A DNA stretch of 64,000 nt from Algoriphagus hitonicola (GTDB lineage: Bacteria; Bacteroidota; Bacteroidia; Cytophagales; Cyclobacteriaceae), in the NCBI RefSeq assembly GCF_900113375.1, contig NZ_FOPC01000017.1, positions 1 to 64,000 on the forward strand, in the 5' to 3' direction. The position numbers and the translations under genes are program-made. The notes under the pieces are model-generated. The model worked only from the letters and a program-made list of their open reading frames with translations, was not told the origin of the DNA and did no database searches. Shown here piece by piece: positions 17,145 to 24,468 of this stretch (within the stretch, counting starts at the first letter, position 1; every line of letters begins with the position of its first letter).

Positions 17145-18286
17145 TTAAAATTGGGTGGCTACAGAAGAAAAGTTCGCCTTTGGCGGGCCACGCTTAGGCA
17201 AGCGCTGGATGCTCACCATGCTATCCTCCTGACAGCAAGGGCAGTATCGCGGGTTGTAGCTTTCCAGAATTCTGGGCTCTTTTTTCGGAATCGGAATCCC
17301 AAGTTCCCGATGGATCAGGGGAATGGTGACCTGATTGGCCGAACTCCCTAAGATTCCAAAATGTCGGATCCGTACCAATCCTCTGGGTAAAATCCCGATG
17401 CTCGGGACAGGTAATGCATGGAAAATCTTCTGATAAACTCCAGATTGTCCAGACTCATTTCCAGCTTTTGAGCACCCTGCCGGTAGTCTTTGTAGCTGAA
17501 CCTGGTCTGTGTTGGACCAATATCCAGAATCCGGTGGTTGGAGATCGCTACTTTGTGGGTGTATCGGCCCAGGTATTCCAGCACGGCCTTGGGATGGCCA
17601 AAGGGCCGCTTGGCATAGACCACCCACTCCTTTTGGAAGAGCTGATCGATCAGTTCCTTTTCCGGTTTGATCCGGGACTTGAGTGCTTTGACATACTTGG
17701 CCCGAAAGACTTTGCTCATCGCCTTGACCGGAAACAGGTATTTCCCCTGGGTTTTGGCCATCTTCCACCTTCCGCTTTTAGTCAGTCCGTCTCCCGGCAC
17801 AATGCAGTGCAGATGGGGATGAAGGCTAAGGCTCTGTCCCCAGCTGTGCAGAATGGCGATCATTCCGGCTTTTGCCCCTAAGTGTTTGGGGTCTTTGGCA
17901 AAGCAACGGACCGTCTGCCATGCAGCTTCAAACAGACTGTCATAGACGGCCTTGGGCTGGCACATCGCCAGTTGGTTTACCGTGTCTGGCAAAGTAAAGA
18001 CTACATGAAAATACGGTACGGAAAGTAATTCCGCTTCTCTCTTGGCGATCCAATCTTCCCTATTTTTCCCTTGACACTTTGGGCAGTGCCTGTTCCGACA
18101 ACTGTTATAGCTGATCCGAGTATTCCCGCAGTCTTTGCAGGCATCTACGTGTCCACCCAAGTCAGCAGTCCGGCAACGCCTTAATGCCGAAAGCGTCCGC
18201 ACCTGCCAACGGTTGATCTGGGGATGATGCTCCACCTCGGCCCAGTGCTGTCTTAGCACTTGAGCTACTTCAAAGCGGGGCTTCAC
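17145..18286 (-). pseudogene. IS91-family HUH transposase, frameshifted
   Basis: The gene encodes a rolling-circle transposase of the IS91 family. An N-terminal zinc-binding region (CKDCGNTRISYNSCRNRHCPKCQ), the HUH motif HPHLHC, and YLGRYTHKVAISNHR are visible. The natural start is GTG 18286, which overlaps the stop of the upstream integrase (GTGA). Near 17390-17410 the frame is broken: about 20 bases containing the palindrome TCCCGA-TGC-TCGGGA (17393-17407) separate FSMHYL from the expected continuation RGLVRIRHFGILGSSANQ, which is in another frame and runs to 17145. One frame therefore stops at 17348 after a short unrelated tail. The conserved C-terminus with PRYCPCC is lost from the main product, so this copy is probably inactive. 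Confidence 0.8.
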
Positions 18287-19119
18287 TTTCTGGACAGATA
18301 CAGTCGGTCCAATGGACTGAAGGCCCGATACTTTTCTGTCTGGGCGACGTGAAGGTAGATCATGGTGGTATCGATACATTCATGCCCCAGTAAGTCTTTA
18401 ATGGTCAGGATATCCAGTCCTTCCTCCAGTAGGTGGGTGGCATAAGTGTGCCGAAGCGTATGGACGTTCATCGGCTTGAGAATACCGGCTTTCTTTTTGG
18501 CTTCGTTCACAGCCCATTGCACCCCTCGCTGGGAGTAACGTCCGTCAAAATCCCCTCCTGCACGACCGATGATCTGTTCGCCTTTACTGTTGAACAGCCA
18601 CTCAATGGGCTGTTCGGATTCAAGGTAAGTCTTTATTCCACGGATCAGGATGTCTGCCAAAGGCACATAGCGGTCTTTCTTTCCTTTGCCGTCTTTTACA
18701 TGCAGGACTTTCCGATCAAAATCCAAGTCCTCGATTTTTAGATTCCTTACTTCAAAACAGCGAAGTCCGCACCCATAGAGCAGCCCGATCAGAATTCGAT
18801 GCTTAAGCAACTTGGGAGCTTTAAGTAAGCGACGGACCTCTTCTTTACTGAGTACAACAGGGAGTTTTTTGCTGCGCTTGATAGTCGGAAGTTCGATCCG
18901 CTTATCTTTCATGCCTTCTATTCGATAGGCGAACCGAAGTGCATAAACAGTAAACTTAAAGTAGGAATCAGAAGGAGTATTATGACTCCGCTTGACCAGA
19001 TGTAGGTAATCATTGATCCGATCAGGATCTACCAGAGTTGGAAGTTCATTGAAATGGATGGCCAGCTTGGCCAGATGTCTGGCATAGTTTGATAAAGTGC
19101 TTTTACTTTTGCCTGCCAC
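18283..19119 (-). CDS. Tyrosine recombinase of the IS91-like element
   Basis: This is an accessory integrase found with IS91-like transposases in Bacteroidota. Catalytic motifs are complete: YGCGLRCFEV, HTLRHTYATHLLEEG, LLGHECIDTTMIYLHV. The marked start is GTG 19119 (278 residues), but the frame is open and protein-like upstream (NLIQTACSNVAGFSELLAKF) as far as a run of nine A bases preceded by ATG at 19210. With eight A bases, or with slippage, translation would run from that ATG and add about 30 residues. The gene stops in the GTGA that starts the transposase, which indicates translational coupling. It differs in length and N-terminus from the array recombinase at 504. Confidence 0.85.
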   Translation of the reverse strand: MAGKSKSTLSNYARHLAKLAIHFNELPTLVDPDRINDYLHLVKRSHNTPSDSYFKFTVYALRFAYRIEGMKDKRIELPTIKRSKKLPVVLSKEEVRRLLKAPKLLKHRILIGLLYGCGLRCFEVRNLKIEDLDFDRKVLHVKDGKGKKDRYVPLADILIRGIKTYLESEQPIEWLFNSKGEQIIGRAGGDFDGRYSQRGVQWAVNEAKKKAGILKPMNVHTLRHTYATHLLEEGLDILTIKDLLGHECIDTTMIYLHVAQTEKYRAFSPLDRLYLSRK

Positions 19120-19316
19120 TACAACTTTATGCTCAAACTTGGCTAATAGTTCGCTAAAACCTGCTACATTAGAACAGGCAGTCTGGATGAGGTTTTCCTT
19201 TTTTTTTCATGATTAAAACGAGATTAAAATTGATCTAAAAAGTTACCTCTTTCTGGCTGCTCTTGAAACTACCACAGGTTTAGTGCAACATCGGTTAGCG
19301 AAAATTGAAAAAAACC

Positions 19317-19787
19317 ATGGAAAGCAAAAATTTATATCACAAAACTTTGAAATACTTGTTTCTAGGCTTAGGAATAATAATGTTAATAACGTCCATTTTG
19401 TCTTGGTTCTTTCCGGAGTTATTCTGGGTAAATGGTGAGAAAATGGAACAAAGCATCGTTACCACGTTAGTTTTTGGAATGATAGGAATAGTTTGCTTTC
19501 TAATATTTATTGCTGTAAAAGATAAATTTGTGACAGTTAAATTGGGAGGTCAAACATTAACCATAAAAAATGGGGATGGGGAGAAAAAAGTAAATTGGAT
19601 GGAGGTTGAATCCCTTTCTCTTATGCAGTTTTTTTATCCTCCCTTATATAAATTAAAAGTTAAAGGAGACAATAAAGTCTATTGGTTTAACACGGAAAAC
19701 ATATTTATCATGGCATCAGGATTTATTAAAGATTTAAGTGAAATGGGAGATTTAATTCAGAAAAAGAAAAGAGAATTAGGAATTTAA
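19317..19787 (+). CDS. Two-helix membrane protein with PH-like domain
   Basis: The 156-residue protein starts at ATG 19317; a TTG twelve bases earlier is less likely. Two transmembrane helices (about residues 12-32 and 45-67) are followed by a beta-rich soluble domain (VTVKLGGQTLTIKNGDGEKKVNWMEVESLSLMQFF, KLKVKGDNKVYWFNT) that resembles bacterial PH-like domains, and a short charged helix. No catalytic residues are seen. It is the first gene of cassette 4, 17 bases after the core GTTAGCG. Its link to the downstream toxin-antitoxin pair is only by shared cassette. Confidence 0.6.
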   Translation: MESKNLYHKTLKYLFLGLGIIMLITSILSWFFPELFWVNGEKMEQSIVTTLVFGMIGIVCFLIFIAVKDKFVTVKLGGQTLTIKNGDGEKKVNWMEVESLSLMQFFYPPLYKLKVKGDNKVYWFNTENIFIMASGFIKDLSEMGDLIQKKKRELGI

Positions 19788-19844
19788 ATTTTACAAATCA
19801 TTTGACCATCAATAAATTATTTCCGTAAATTGAAGAAAAAAAAC

Positions 19845-20087
19845 ATGGCAAACCTTACTTTAAATAATAGGACTTTGGAAAAGTATTTTGGTATGTTGCG
19901 AGGTCTAGATAATCTTTCCAAGAAAAAGCTGATCATAAAATTGACTGAATCTCTTGAAATAAAGGAAGAGAAAGTTGACTTGAAAACTCTTTTTGGAGCA
20001 TGGGAAGACAACAAAGATTCTGATGAAATCATCAAAGAAATTAGAGAATCAAGAGTTGAAAAAGCAGAAGATCTTGGTTTCGAATGA
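19845..20087 (+). CDS. vapB: VapB-type antitoxin
   Basis: The 80-residue protein precedes and overlaps the PIN toxin (ATGA). ATG 19845 is chosen over an upstream TTG. The N-terminus (LTLNNRTLEKYFGMLRGL) is predicted to be an ordered DNA-binding part, followed by a Lys-rich helix (SKKKLIIKLTESLEIKEEKVDL). The acidic C-terminal tail has WEDNKDSDEIIKEIRESR, the usual toxin-binding strand-helix in antitoxins of this group. Autoregulation by the toxin-antitoxin pair is usual; no operator was recognised. Identity rests mainly on the toxin partner. Confidence 0.75.
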   Translation: MANLTLNNRTLEKYFGMLRGLDNLSKKKLIIKLTESLEIKEEKVDLKTLFGAWEDNKDSDEIIKEIRESRVEKAEDLGFE

Positions 20088-20482
20088 AATATCTTTTAGA
20101 CACAAATATCTGCATCCATTTTTTAAGGGGAAAGTTTGGGATGATAGAAAAGTTTCAGGAGTTAGGAACGGAAAATTTTGCTATTTCTGAAGTTACGTTT
20201 GCTGAACTGGTATTTGGAGCCGAGAACAGCACTAATCCCAAGAAGAATCTTGAGTTAATAGAAGTTTTTACCGATCAAGTTCTGATCCTCCCTATTTTCA
20301 GTGCCATTTACCTTTATGGAAAAGAGAAAGCCCGATTAAGGTCAATAGGACTGATGATAAGCGATTTTGATCTATTAATCGGTTGTACTGCAGTGGATAA
20401 AGATCTGATTATGGTGACCGAAAATCAAAAAGAATTTGAAAGAATATCTGGAATCCAACTAGAAAACTGGGTAAAGAGATAA
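20084..20482 (+). CDS. vapC: VapC-type PIN-domain ribonuclease toxin
   Basis: The 132-residue PIN-domain protein has the acidic metal-binding set: LLDTNICI at the N-terminus (Asp6), SEVTFAELVFGAE (Glu near residue 43), and ISDFDLLIGCTAVDKDLIMVTENQKEF (Asp residues near 95-99 and 113). VapC toxins cut tRNA or rRNA and are blocked by VapB. The length is normal and the frame intact. It is the last gene of cassette 4; attC-like site 4 begins 11 bases after the stop, leaving no room for further cargo. Confidence 0.92.
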   Translation: MKYLLDTNICIHFLRGKFGMIEKFQELGTENFAISEVTFAELVFGAENSTNPKKNLELIEVFTDQVLILPIFSAIYLYGKEKARLRSIGLMISDFDLLIGCTAVDKDLIMVTENQKEFERISGIQLENWVKR

Positions 20483-20492
20483 GATAAACTTT

Positions 20493-20643
20493 CGCTAACA
20501 TCACCTTGGATACAGCGGGCGGTTCCGGGTAAATTGAAAGTTTAGAATCTTTAAGAAGTTAGGAGTAGGCTGGAAGAGAACGGCTCCGAATGCCTGCCTG
20601 GCGTCAGACAGGCCCGCCATCTCCAAGCTGAATCCCGTTACCT
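20493..20643 (+). other. attC-like site 4 (end of cassette 4 and of the array)
   Basis: The left core is CGCTAAC (20493-20499) and the right core GTTACCT (20637-20643). The inner arm TCACCTTGGATACAGCGGGC (20501-20520) pairs imperfectly with GCCCGCCATCTCCAAGCTGA around 20612-20631. TTTCGCTAAC reversed is GTTAGCGAAA, the beginning of cassette 4 at 19294. The loop holds a GCCTGCCTG/CAGACAGGC palindrome (about 20592-20613). No further cassette core follows, so the array seems to end here. Confidence 0.65.
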
Positions 20644-20727
20644 GCAAGCTTAAAAACACAACCTGAAAATGAAGACTTCCCCTTTTTTTGACAATTATAA
20701 ACTAAACCTATTACCGCTAAATCCCGA

Positions 20728-20783
20728 CAAAAAAACCACCCCGACCAAACCTTTTCAGGTCTAATCGGGGTGGTTTGATTTTT
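20728..20783. terminator. Bidirectional terminator at island edge
   Basis: AAACCACCCCGA (20733-20744) pairs perfectly with TCGGGGTGGTTT (20765-20776). An A-run on the left and a T-run on the right make it usable from both sides: the minus-strand gene ending at 20800 and any transcript from the cassette array. The bases from 20483 to 20727 hold attC-like site 4 and nothing else that I recognise. Confidence 0.8.
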
Positions 20784-20799
20784 AGGCTAATCCGGCAAT

Positions 20800-21222
20800 C
20801 TACCGGCTTCTCCAAAGATCTTTCAGCTGTCTTCCATTGATCAGCATGACAAATCGGGTGGGATTGGGCACCAAGACAATCCGAACATCCTGTCGGTCAA
20901 ACTGATCGGACTCGATCGGGACTCCCTCCTGTCCTCCGACTTCATAACTCACGACTCCATTGGCATCCGGAAGCATGGGCTTATAATTATTGGCGATATA
21001 GGCCGTCGGCAAGAGAATATCGGTATCAGACTTGAGCATACTGTAGATTTTCTCCAGTTCCTTCTCCAAGACATCCTCGTAATCCTCATTAAAATCGTCC
21101 TCTAGATCGTGGATTTCCTCCTCCAGGTCATCGTACTGCTCATCACTGTAATCCATGGCTGCGAGTTGATTTCGCTTTTCTACGATTTCGGTTAGCTCCT
21201 TATCCAGCTTTTCCCAATTCAT
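20800..21222 (-). CDS. Acidic coiled-coil protein of unknown function
   Basis: The 140-residue protein is not recognised. Residues 1-70 form an acidic coiled coil (LTEIVEKRNQLAAMDY, DDLEEEIHDLEDDF, VLEKELEKIYSML). The C-terminal half is a small beta-rich domain ending VRIVLVPNPTRFVMLINGRQLKDLW. No signal peptide or membrane segment is seen, so it should be cytosolic. It is alone between the island edge and an oppositely spaced oxidoreductase gene, with its own terminator. It is probably the first gene of the conserved chromosome on the right of the island. Confidence 0.75.
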   Translation of the reverse strand: MNWEKLDKELTEIVEKRNQLAAMDYSDEQYDDLEEEIHDLEDDFNEDYEDVLEKELEKIYSMLKSDTDILLPTAYIANNYKPMLPDANGVVSYEVGGQEGVPIESDQFDRQDVRIVLVPNPTRFVMLINGRQLKDLWRSR

Positions 21223-21411
21223 TATTCTGATTTTTTTGATTTGGTTTAAGAAAATACAAAGATGGGCATTCCCTTTTGTTTACCCGAATGAATGCCGAAA
21301 AATTAACTAGGACTGCCGAAAAACGCTAGAATAGATCAATTGCAGCAAAATAACTGGTTACCCAATCTTCCTTTTCAGCAGTTTTTCAGCAAGGGCATAA
21401 AACCGGATAAC

Positions 21412-22380
21412 TTAACTAATCAACAGGATTTTCCCGTTTCGGCCGGGAAGATTATAAGCGGTCAAGGCCTCTTTGAAACTGACCAGGGGAAACTTGCCGG
21501 CAATGTCAATCTGGGAATCTTCTTTCATCAAAAAGCCAAACACATTCAAAAAAGCCTGTGATCGGCTTTTGGAATCAATCTCTTCCATCCAGCTACTCAA
21601 CCAAAAACCTTCGATTGTCAAGCCTTTGAAAATCAACAAACCACTGTTGACGGGCATATTTTCCAAAGCCAAAGCTCCGAAGACCAGCATCTTTCCCTTG
21701 TTACGCAAACTCGACAAGGCCCGGGCTCCCAAAGCGCCTCCCACGGCATCAAAAACTACATGAACTCCCCCAGCACAATGCTTAGCGATGACCTTCTGAA
21801 GCTTTTCCTTTTCGGTATTGATTACGAGATTTGCTCCGATTTTTTTCAAATAATCTTTTTGATCATCATGTCGGACGGTTGCCGCTACCTTGATCCCCTT
21901 TTCTTTGGCCAGTTGGATGGCAAATTTCCCAAATGCCGAAGCTCCCGCAGTGATCAGGAGCCATTGTCCTTCTTCCAAACCGGATTTCTCAATCATTCCA
22001 TAGGCAGTCATCGGATTGACAAAAGCCTGACAGGCGATTTCATCGGGCATTTGCTCGGGAACCGGAATGGCTACCTCTGCCGGCACGGCAACATACTCTC
22101 GCCATGTTCCGATGGTAGTAAACATCACGCGGGTTCCCTCCTCGAATTTTCCCGTAGCATCGGCTTTTTCGACCACTCCACAGGCTTCGAATCCCGCACT
22201 ACTCGGTAACACCGGAGTGATCCCATACAGGCCTCGGATAAACATGATGTCGGATGGATTGATATTTCGGGCCGTCACTTTGACCAAAATCTCATGATCC
22301 TTAGGAATGGGCCGGTCAGATTCTCGGATTTTCAATACCTCTTCCGGCATCCCGGTTTCTTCAAAAATGAGCTCTTTCAT
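21412..22380 (-). CDS. Zinc-independent MDR-family NAD(P)H oxidoreductase
   Basis: The 322-residue protein belongs to the medium-chain dehydrogenase/reductase superfamily. A GroES-like N-terminal domain (ILVKVTARNINPSDIMFIRGLYG) is followed by a Rossmann domain (WLLITAGASAFGKFAIQLAKEKGIKVAATVRHDDQ). Zinc-ligand cysteines and histidines are absent, as in quinone reductases and 2-enoyl reductases such as MECR; the phrases GTWREYVAVPA and ACQAFVNPMTAYGM suit that group. The substrate cannot be told from sequence. It is divergently placed to the fatty-acid-like operon at 22490, and the 109 bases between them must contain both promoters. Confidence 0.85.
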   Translation of the reverse strand: MKELIFEETGMPEEVLKIRESDRPIPKDHEILVKVTARNINPSDIMFIRGLYGITPVLPSSAGFEACGVVEKADATGKFEEGTRVMFTTIGTWREYVAVPAEVAIPVPEQMPDEIACQAFVNPMTAYGMIEKSGLEEGQWLLITAGASAFGKFAIQLAKEKGIKVAATVRHDDQKDYLKKIGANLVINTEKEKLQKVIAKHCAGGVHVVFDAVGGALGARALSSLRNKGKMLVFGALALENMPVNSGLLIFKGLTIEGFWLSSWMEEIDSKSRSQAFLNVFGFLMKEDSQIDIAGKFPLVSFKEALTAYNLPGRNGKILLIS

Positions 22381-22489
22381 TTGAAATAGAATTACTTTTA
22401 TTGATTAAACTATAAATATATTTTTTATTTGATCCCCGATCAGCAAAATTTTTTCCTATCTTAAGCAGACAATCTAATTTAGCTATTCG

Positions 22490-23257
22490 ATGGATTTATC
22501 AACCGTTTTTTCGCTTCAGGATAAAGTAGCATTAATCACCGGAGCTAGCAAAGGAATTGGTTATGCAATTGCAGAAATTTTTGCCGCCGCCGGTGCCAAA
22601 GTAATCATCAGCTCCAGAAAACAAGCACTATTGGACGAAAAAGCTGACCAATTGAACGCTAAAGGCTACGAAGTCTGCGGCATTGCCTGCAACGTGGGAA
22701 ATATGGATGAGCTTTCTGGATTGGTCGAAAAGGCCGTTGCCAAATATGGCCAAATTGATATTTTGGTCAACAATGCCGCTTCCAATCCGGTTTTCGGTCC
22801 CGTTCACGAGACCAGTTTGGAGGCTTTTGACAAGATCATGGATGTCAATGTCAAGGCACCTTTCGAACTGACACGACTTTGTTTCCCGCATTTGCGCAAA
22901 TCTTCCCAAGCTTCTGTCATCAATATCAGTTCGATCGGCGGGATCTCTCCCGAACCCGGTCTTGGAATCTATTCTGTCAGCAAAGCGGCGCTCATTTCGC
23001 TGACCAAAGTCTATGCAAAAGAATGGGGAGATGCCAAAATCCGGGTGAATGCAATCTGCCCGGGTTTGATTCAAACTAAATTTTCGGAAGCGCTCTGGTC
23101 CAATGACAAAATCATGGCCATGATCATGAAGCAACTCTCCATCAAACGAGCCGGAACCGCCGAAGAAATCGGCGCCATGGCTTTATTTTTAGCCTCTTCT
23201 GCTTCTTCCTATACCACGGGGGGAGTTTTCACCGCTGATGGAGGATTTACGATTTGA
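22490..23257 (+). CDS. Short-chain dehydrogenase/reductase (operon with ACAD and kinase)
   Basis: The 255-residue protein is a classical SDR: cofactor motif TGASKGIG near residue 18, NNAAS near 90, catalytic Ser in INISSIGG near 140, and YSVSK near 157. The C-terminus ends TGGVFTADGGFTI. It opens a four-gene operon with an ACAD10/11-type dehydrogenase, an APH-type kinase and a 3-hydroxyacyl-CoA dehydrogenase. In the bacterial levulinate route (LvaABCDE) an SDR, a kinase and an ACAD-like enzyme act together on 4-hydroxyacyl-CoA, so this SDR may interconvert oxo and hydroxy groups of such a substrate. That assignment is inference. Confidence 0.9.
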   Translation: MDLSTVFSLQDKVALITGASKGIGYAIAEIFAAAGAKVIISSRKQALLDEKADQLNAKGYEVCGIACNVGNMDELSGLVEKAVAKYGQIDILVNNAASNPVFGPVHETSLEAFDKIMDVNVKAPFELTRLCFPHLRKSSQASVINISSIGGISPEPGLGIYSVSKAALISLTKVYAKEWGDAKIRVNAICPGLIQTKFSEALWSNDKIMAMIMKQLSIKRAGTAEEIGAMALFLASSASSYTTGGVFTADGGFTI

Positions 23258-23259
23258 TC

Positions 23260-24468
23260 ATGAGCCATTCCAATCTCCTTTCCCAAAGACCTAATCTTCC
23301 GACATTGATCGAAAAATACCAACGATTTGTAGTAGATGAACTTTTCCCCATTGATCTTCAGGTAGTCAATGGCCCGTTTAGGACTTTTCTCCCTCAATTA
23401 CAGGAGCTGCGGGAAAAAGCAAAATCTGAAAATCTATTTACCCCCCACCTACAGGAAAGTGAAGGTGGATTGGGGCTGAACCTGGTTGAATTTGCGGCAG
23501 TTTCGGAGATTTTGGGGCAAAGTCCCATCGGTCACTATGTTTGCAATTGCCAAGCTCCCGATATCGGTAATATGGAATTGCTCGCTCATTTTGGGTCTGA
23601 TTTTCAAAAAGAACAGTTTCTTCTTCCACTCCAAAAAGGAGAAATCCGAAGTTGCTTTGCGATGACCGAACCTGAAAATGCGGGCAGCAATCCGGTGAAC
23701 CTGAGTACCACGGCAGTTTTGGAAGGGAACGACTATGTGATCAATGGCCGAAAATGGTTTACCACCGCAGCGGATGGCGCCGATTTTAACATCGTCATGG
23801 CGGTAACTGATGCAGAGGCTAATTCCCCCTACGAGCGGGCCAGTATGCTCATCGTCCCCTTGAGTACTCCCGGATACCAACTGGTCAGAAATATCCCGAT
23901 TATGGGAGATGAGGGAGAGGATTATCTATCGCATGGGGAAGTGCTTTTTGAAAATTGCAGGGTATCAAAAGCGTATCTTATCGGTGAAGAAGGAAAGGGA
24001 TTTAAACTTGCCCAAGATCGTTTGGGTCCCGGAAGAATTCACCATTGCATGCGTTGGATCGGAATCTGCGAACGGGCTTTTGACATGATGTGTGGCCGTG
24101 CCGCCAATCGAATGCTCAGCCCCGGTAAGCCGCTTGCCGAAAAACAAAGCATTCAAAACTGGATCGCCGAGAGCCGTGCTGAAATCAATGCCAGCCGGCT
24201 AATGGTCTTGGACACGGCCGAAAAAATGCAGCTTCATGGCGCCAAAGCCGTCAAAGAGGAAATCTCCACCATCAAATTTTTTGTAGCAAATGTACTGATG
24301 AATGTCATCGATCGGGCGATTCAAGTGCATGGAGCACTGGGGATTACCGACGATACTTTACTTTCATTTTGGTACCGACATGAGCGGGGTGCCCGGATTT
24401 ACGATGGTCCGGATGAAGTCCATAAAGCAGCTTTGGCAAGAAGTATTTTGAAAAAATACAGCCAATGA
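23260..24468 (+). CDS. Acyl-CoA dehydrogenase, ACAD10/11-like
   Basis: This 402-residue FAD-dependent acyl-CoA dehydrogenase starts at ATG 23260, two bases after the SDR stop. The FAD-binding signature CFAMTEPENAGSNP is near residue 135, and the C-terminal phrase RIYDGPDEVHKAALARSIL is the form typical of ACAD10/11-type proteins. The family is flavin-dependent, and in the ACAD10/11 clade members act with an APH-type kinase on 4-hydroxyacyl-CoA. Here kinase and dehydrogenase are separate genes overlapping by ATGA, while in animals they are fused. This supports a joint function. Confidence 0.92.
   Translation: MSHSNLLSQRPNLPTLIEKYQRFVVDELFPIDLQVVNGPFRTFLPQLQELREKAKSENLFTPHLQESEGGLGLNLVEFAAVSEILGQSPIGHYVCNCQAPDIGNMELLAHFGSDFQKEQFLLPLQKGEIRSCFAMTEPENAGSNPVNLSTTAVLEGNDYVINGRKWFTTAADGADFNIVMAVTDAEANSPYERASMLIVPLSTPGYQLVRNIPIMGDEGEDYLSHGEVLFENCRVSKAYLIGEEGKGFKLAQDRLGPGRIHHCMRWIGICERAFDMMCGRAANRMLSPGKPLAEKQSIQNWIAESRAEINASRLMVLDTAEKMQLHGAKAVKEEISTIKFFVANVLMNVIDRAIQVHGALGITDDTLLSFWYRHERGARIYDGPDEVHKAALARSILKKYSQ

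Larger units (their letters stand above)
16916..19290 (-). mobile_element. IS91-like element with accessory tyrosine recombinase
   Basis: The element is about 2.4 kb and bounded by imperfect inverted ends: TGTTGCACGAAACCGGTG at 16916-16933 and the reverse complement of TGTTGCACTAAACCTGTG at 19273-19290 (16 of 18 match). It contains a tyrosine recombinase and an HUH transposase, both on the minus strand and visibly GC-richer than the cassettes. No target duplication is evident. Its left 130 bases hold a 31-codon frame (16906-17001) of no recognised identity and an intrinsic terminator. Removal of this interval rejoins attC-like site 3, which supports the chosen ends. Classical IS91 elements lack inverted ends, so the exact class is uncertain. 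Confidence 0.7.
504..20643 (+). mobile_element. Integron-like array of four defence cassettes
   Basis: The element consists of a recombinase gene, an adjacent structured site, and four gene blocks with boundaries at 1689, 10509, 15712, 19294 and 20637. Each block starts with a GTT core and ends just inside an imperfect palindrome whose left core is the reverse complement of that block's own start. The matches are 10, 9, 10 and 10 uninterrupted bases; the second resumes after an indel with TAGCCGCC and the third reaches 13 of 14. A circular integron cassette opened at its attC core would leave this signature. Genes in the array all read on the plus strand, apart from a later IS insertion. The boundaries are read directly from the sequence; the integron-type mechanism is inference. 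Confidence 0.7.
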
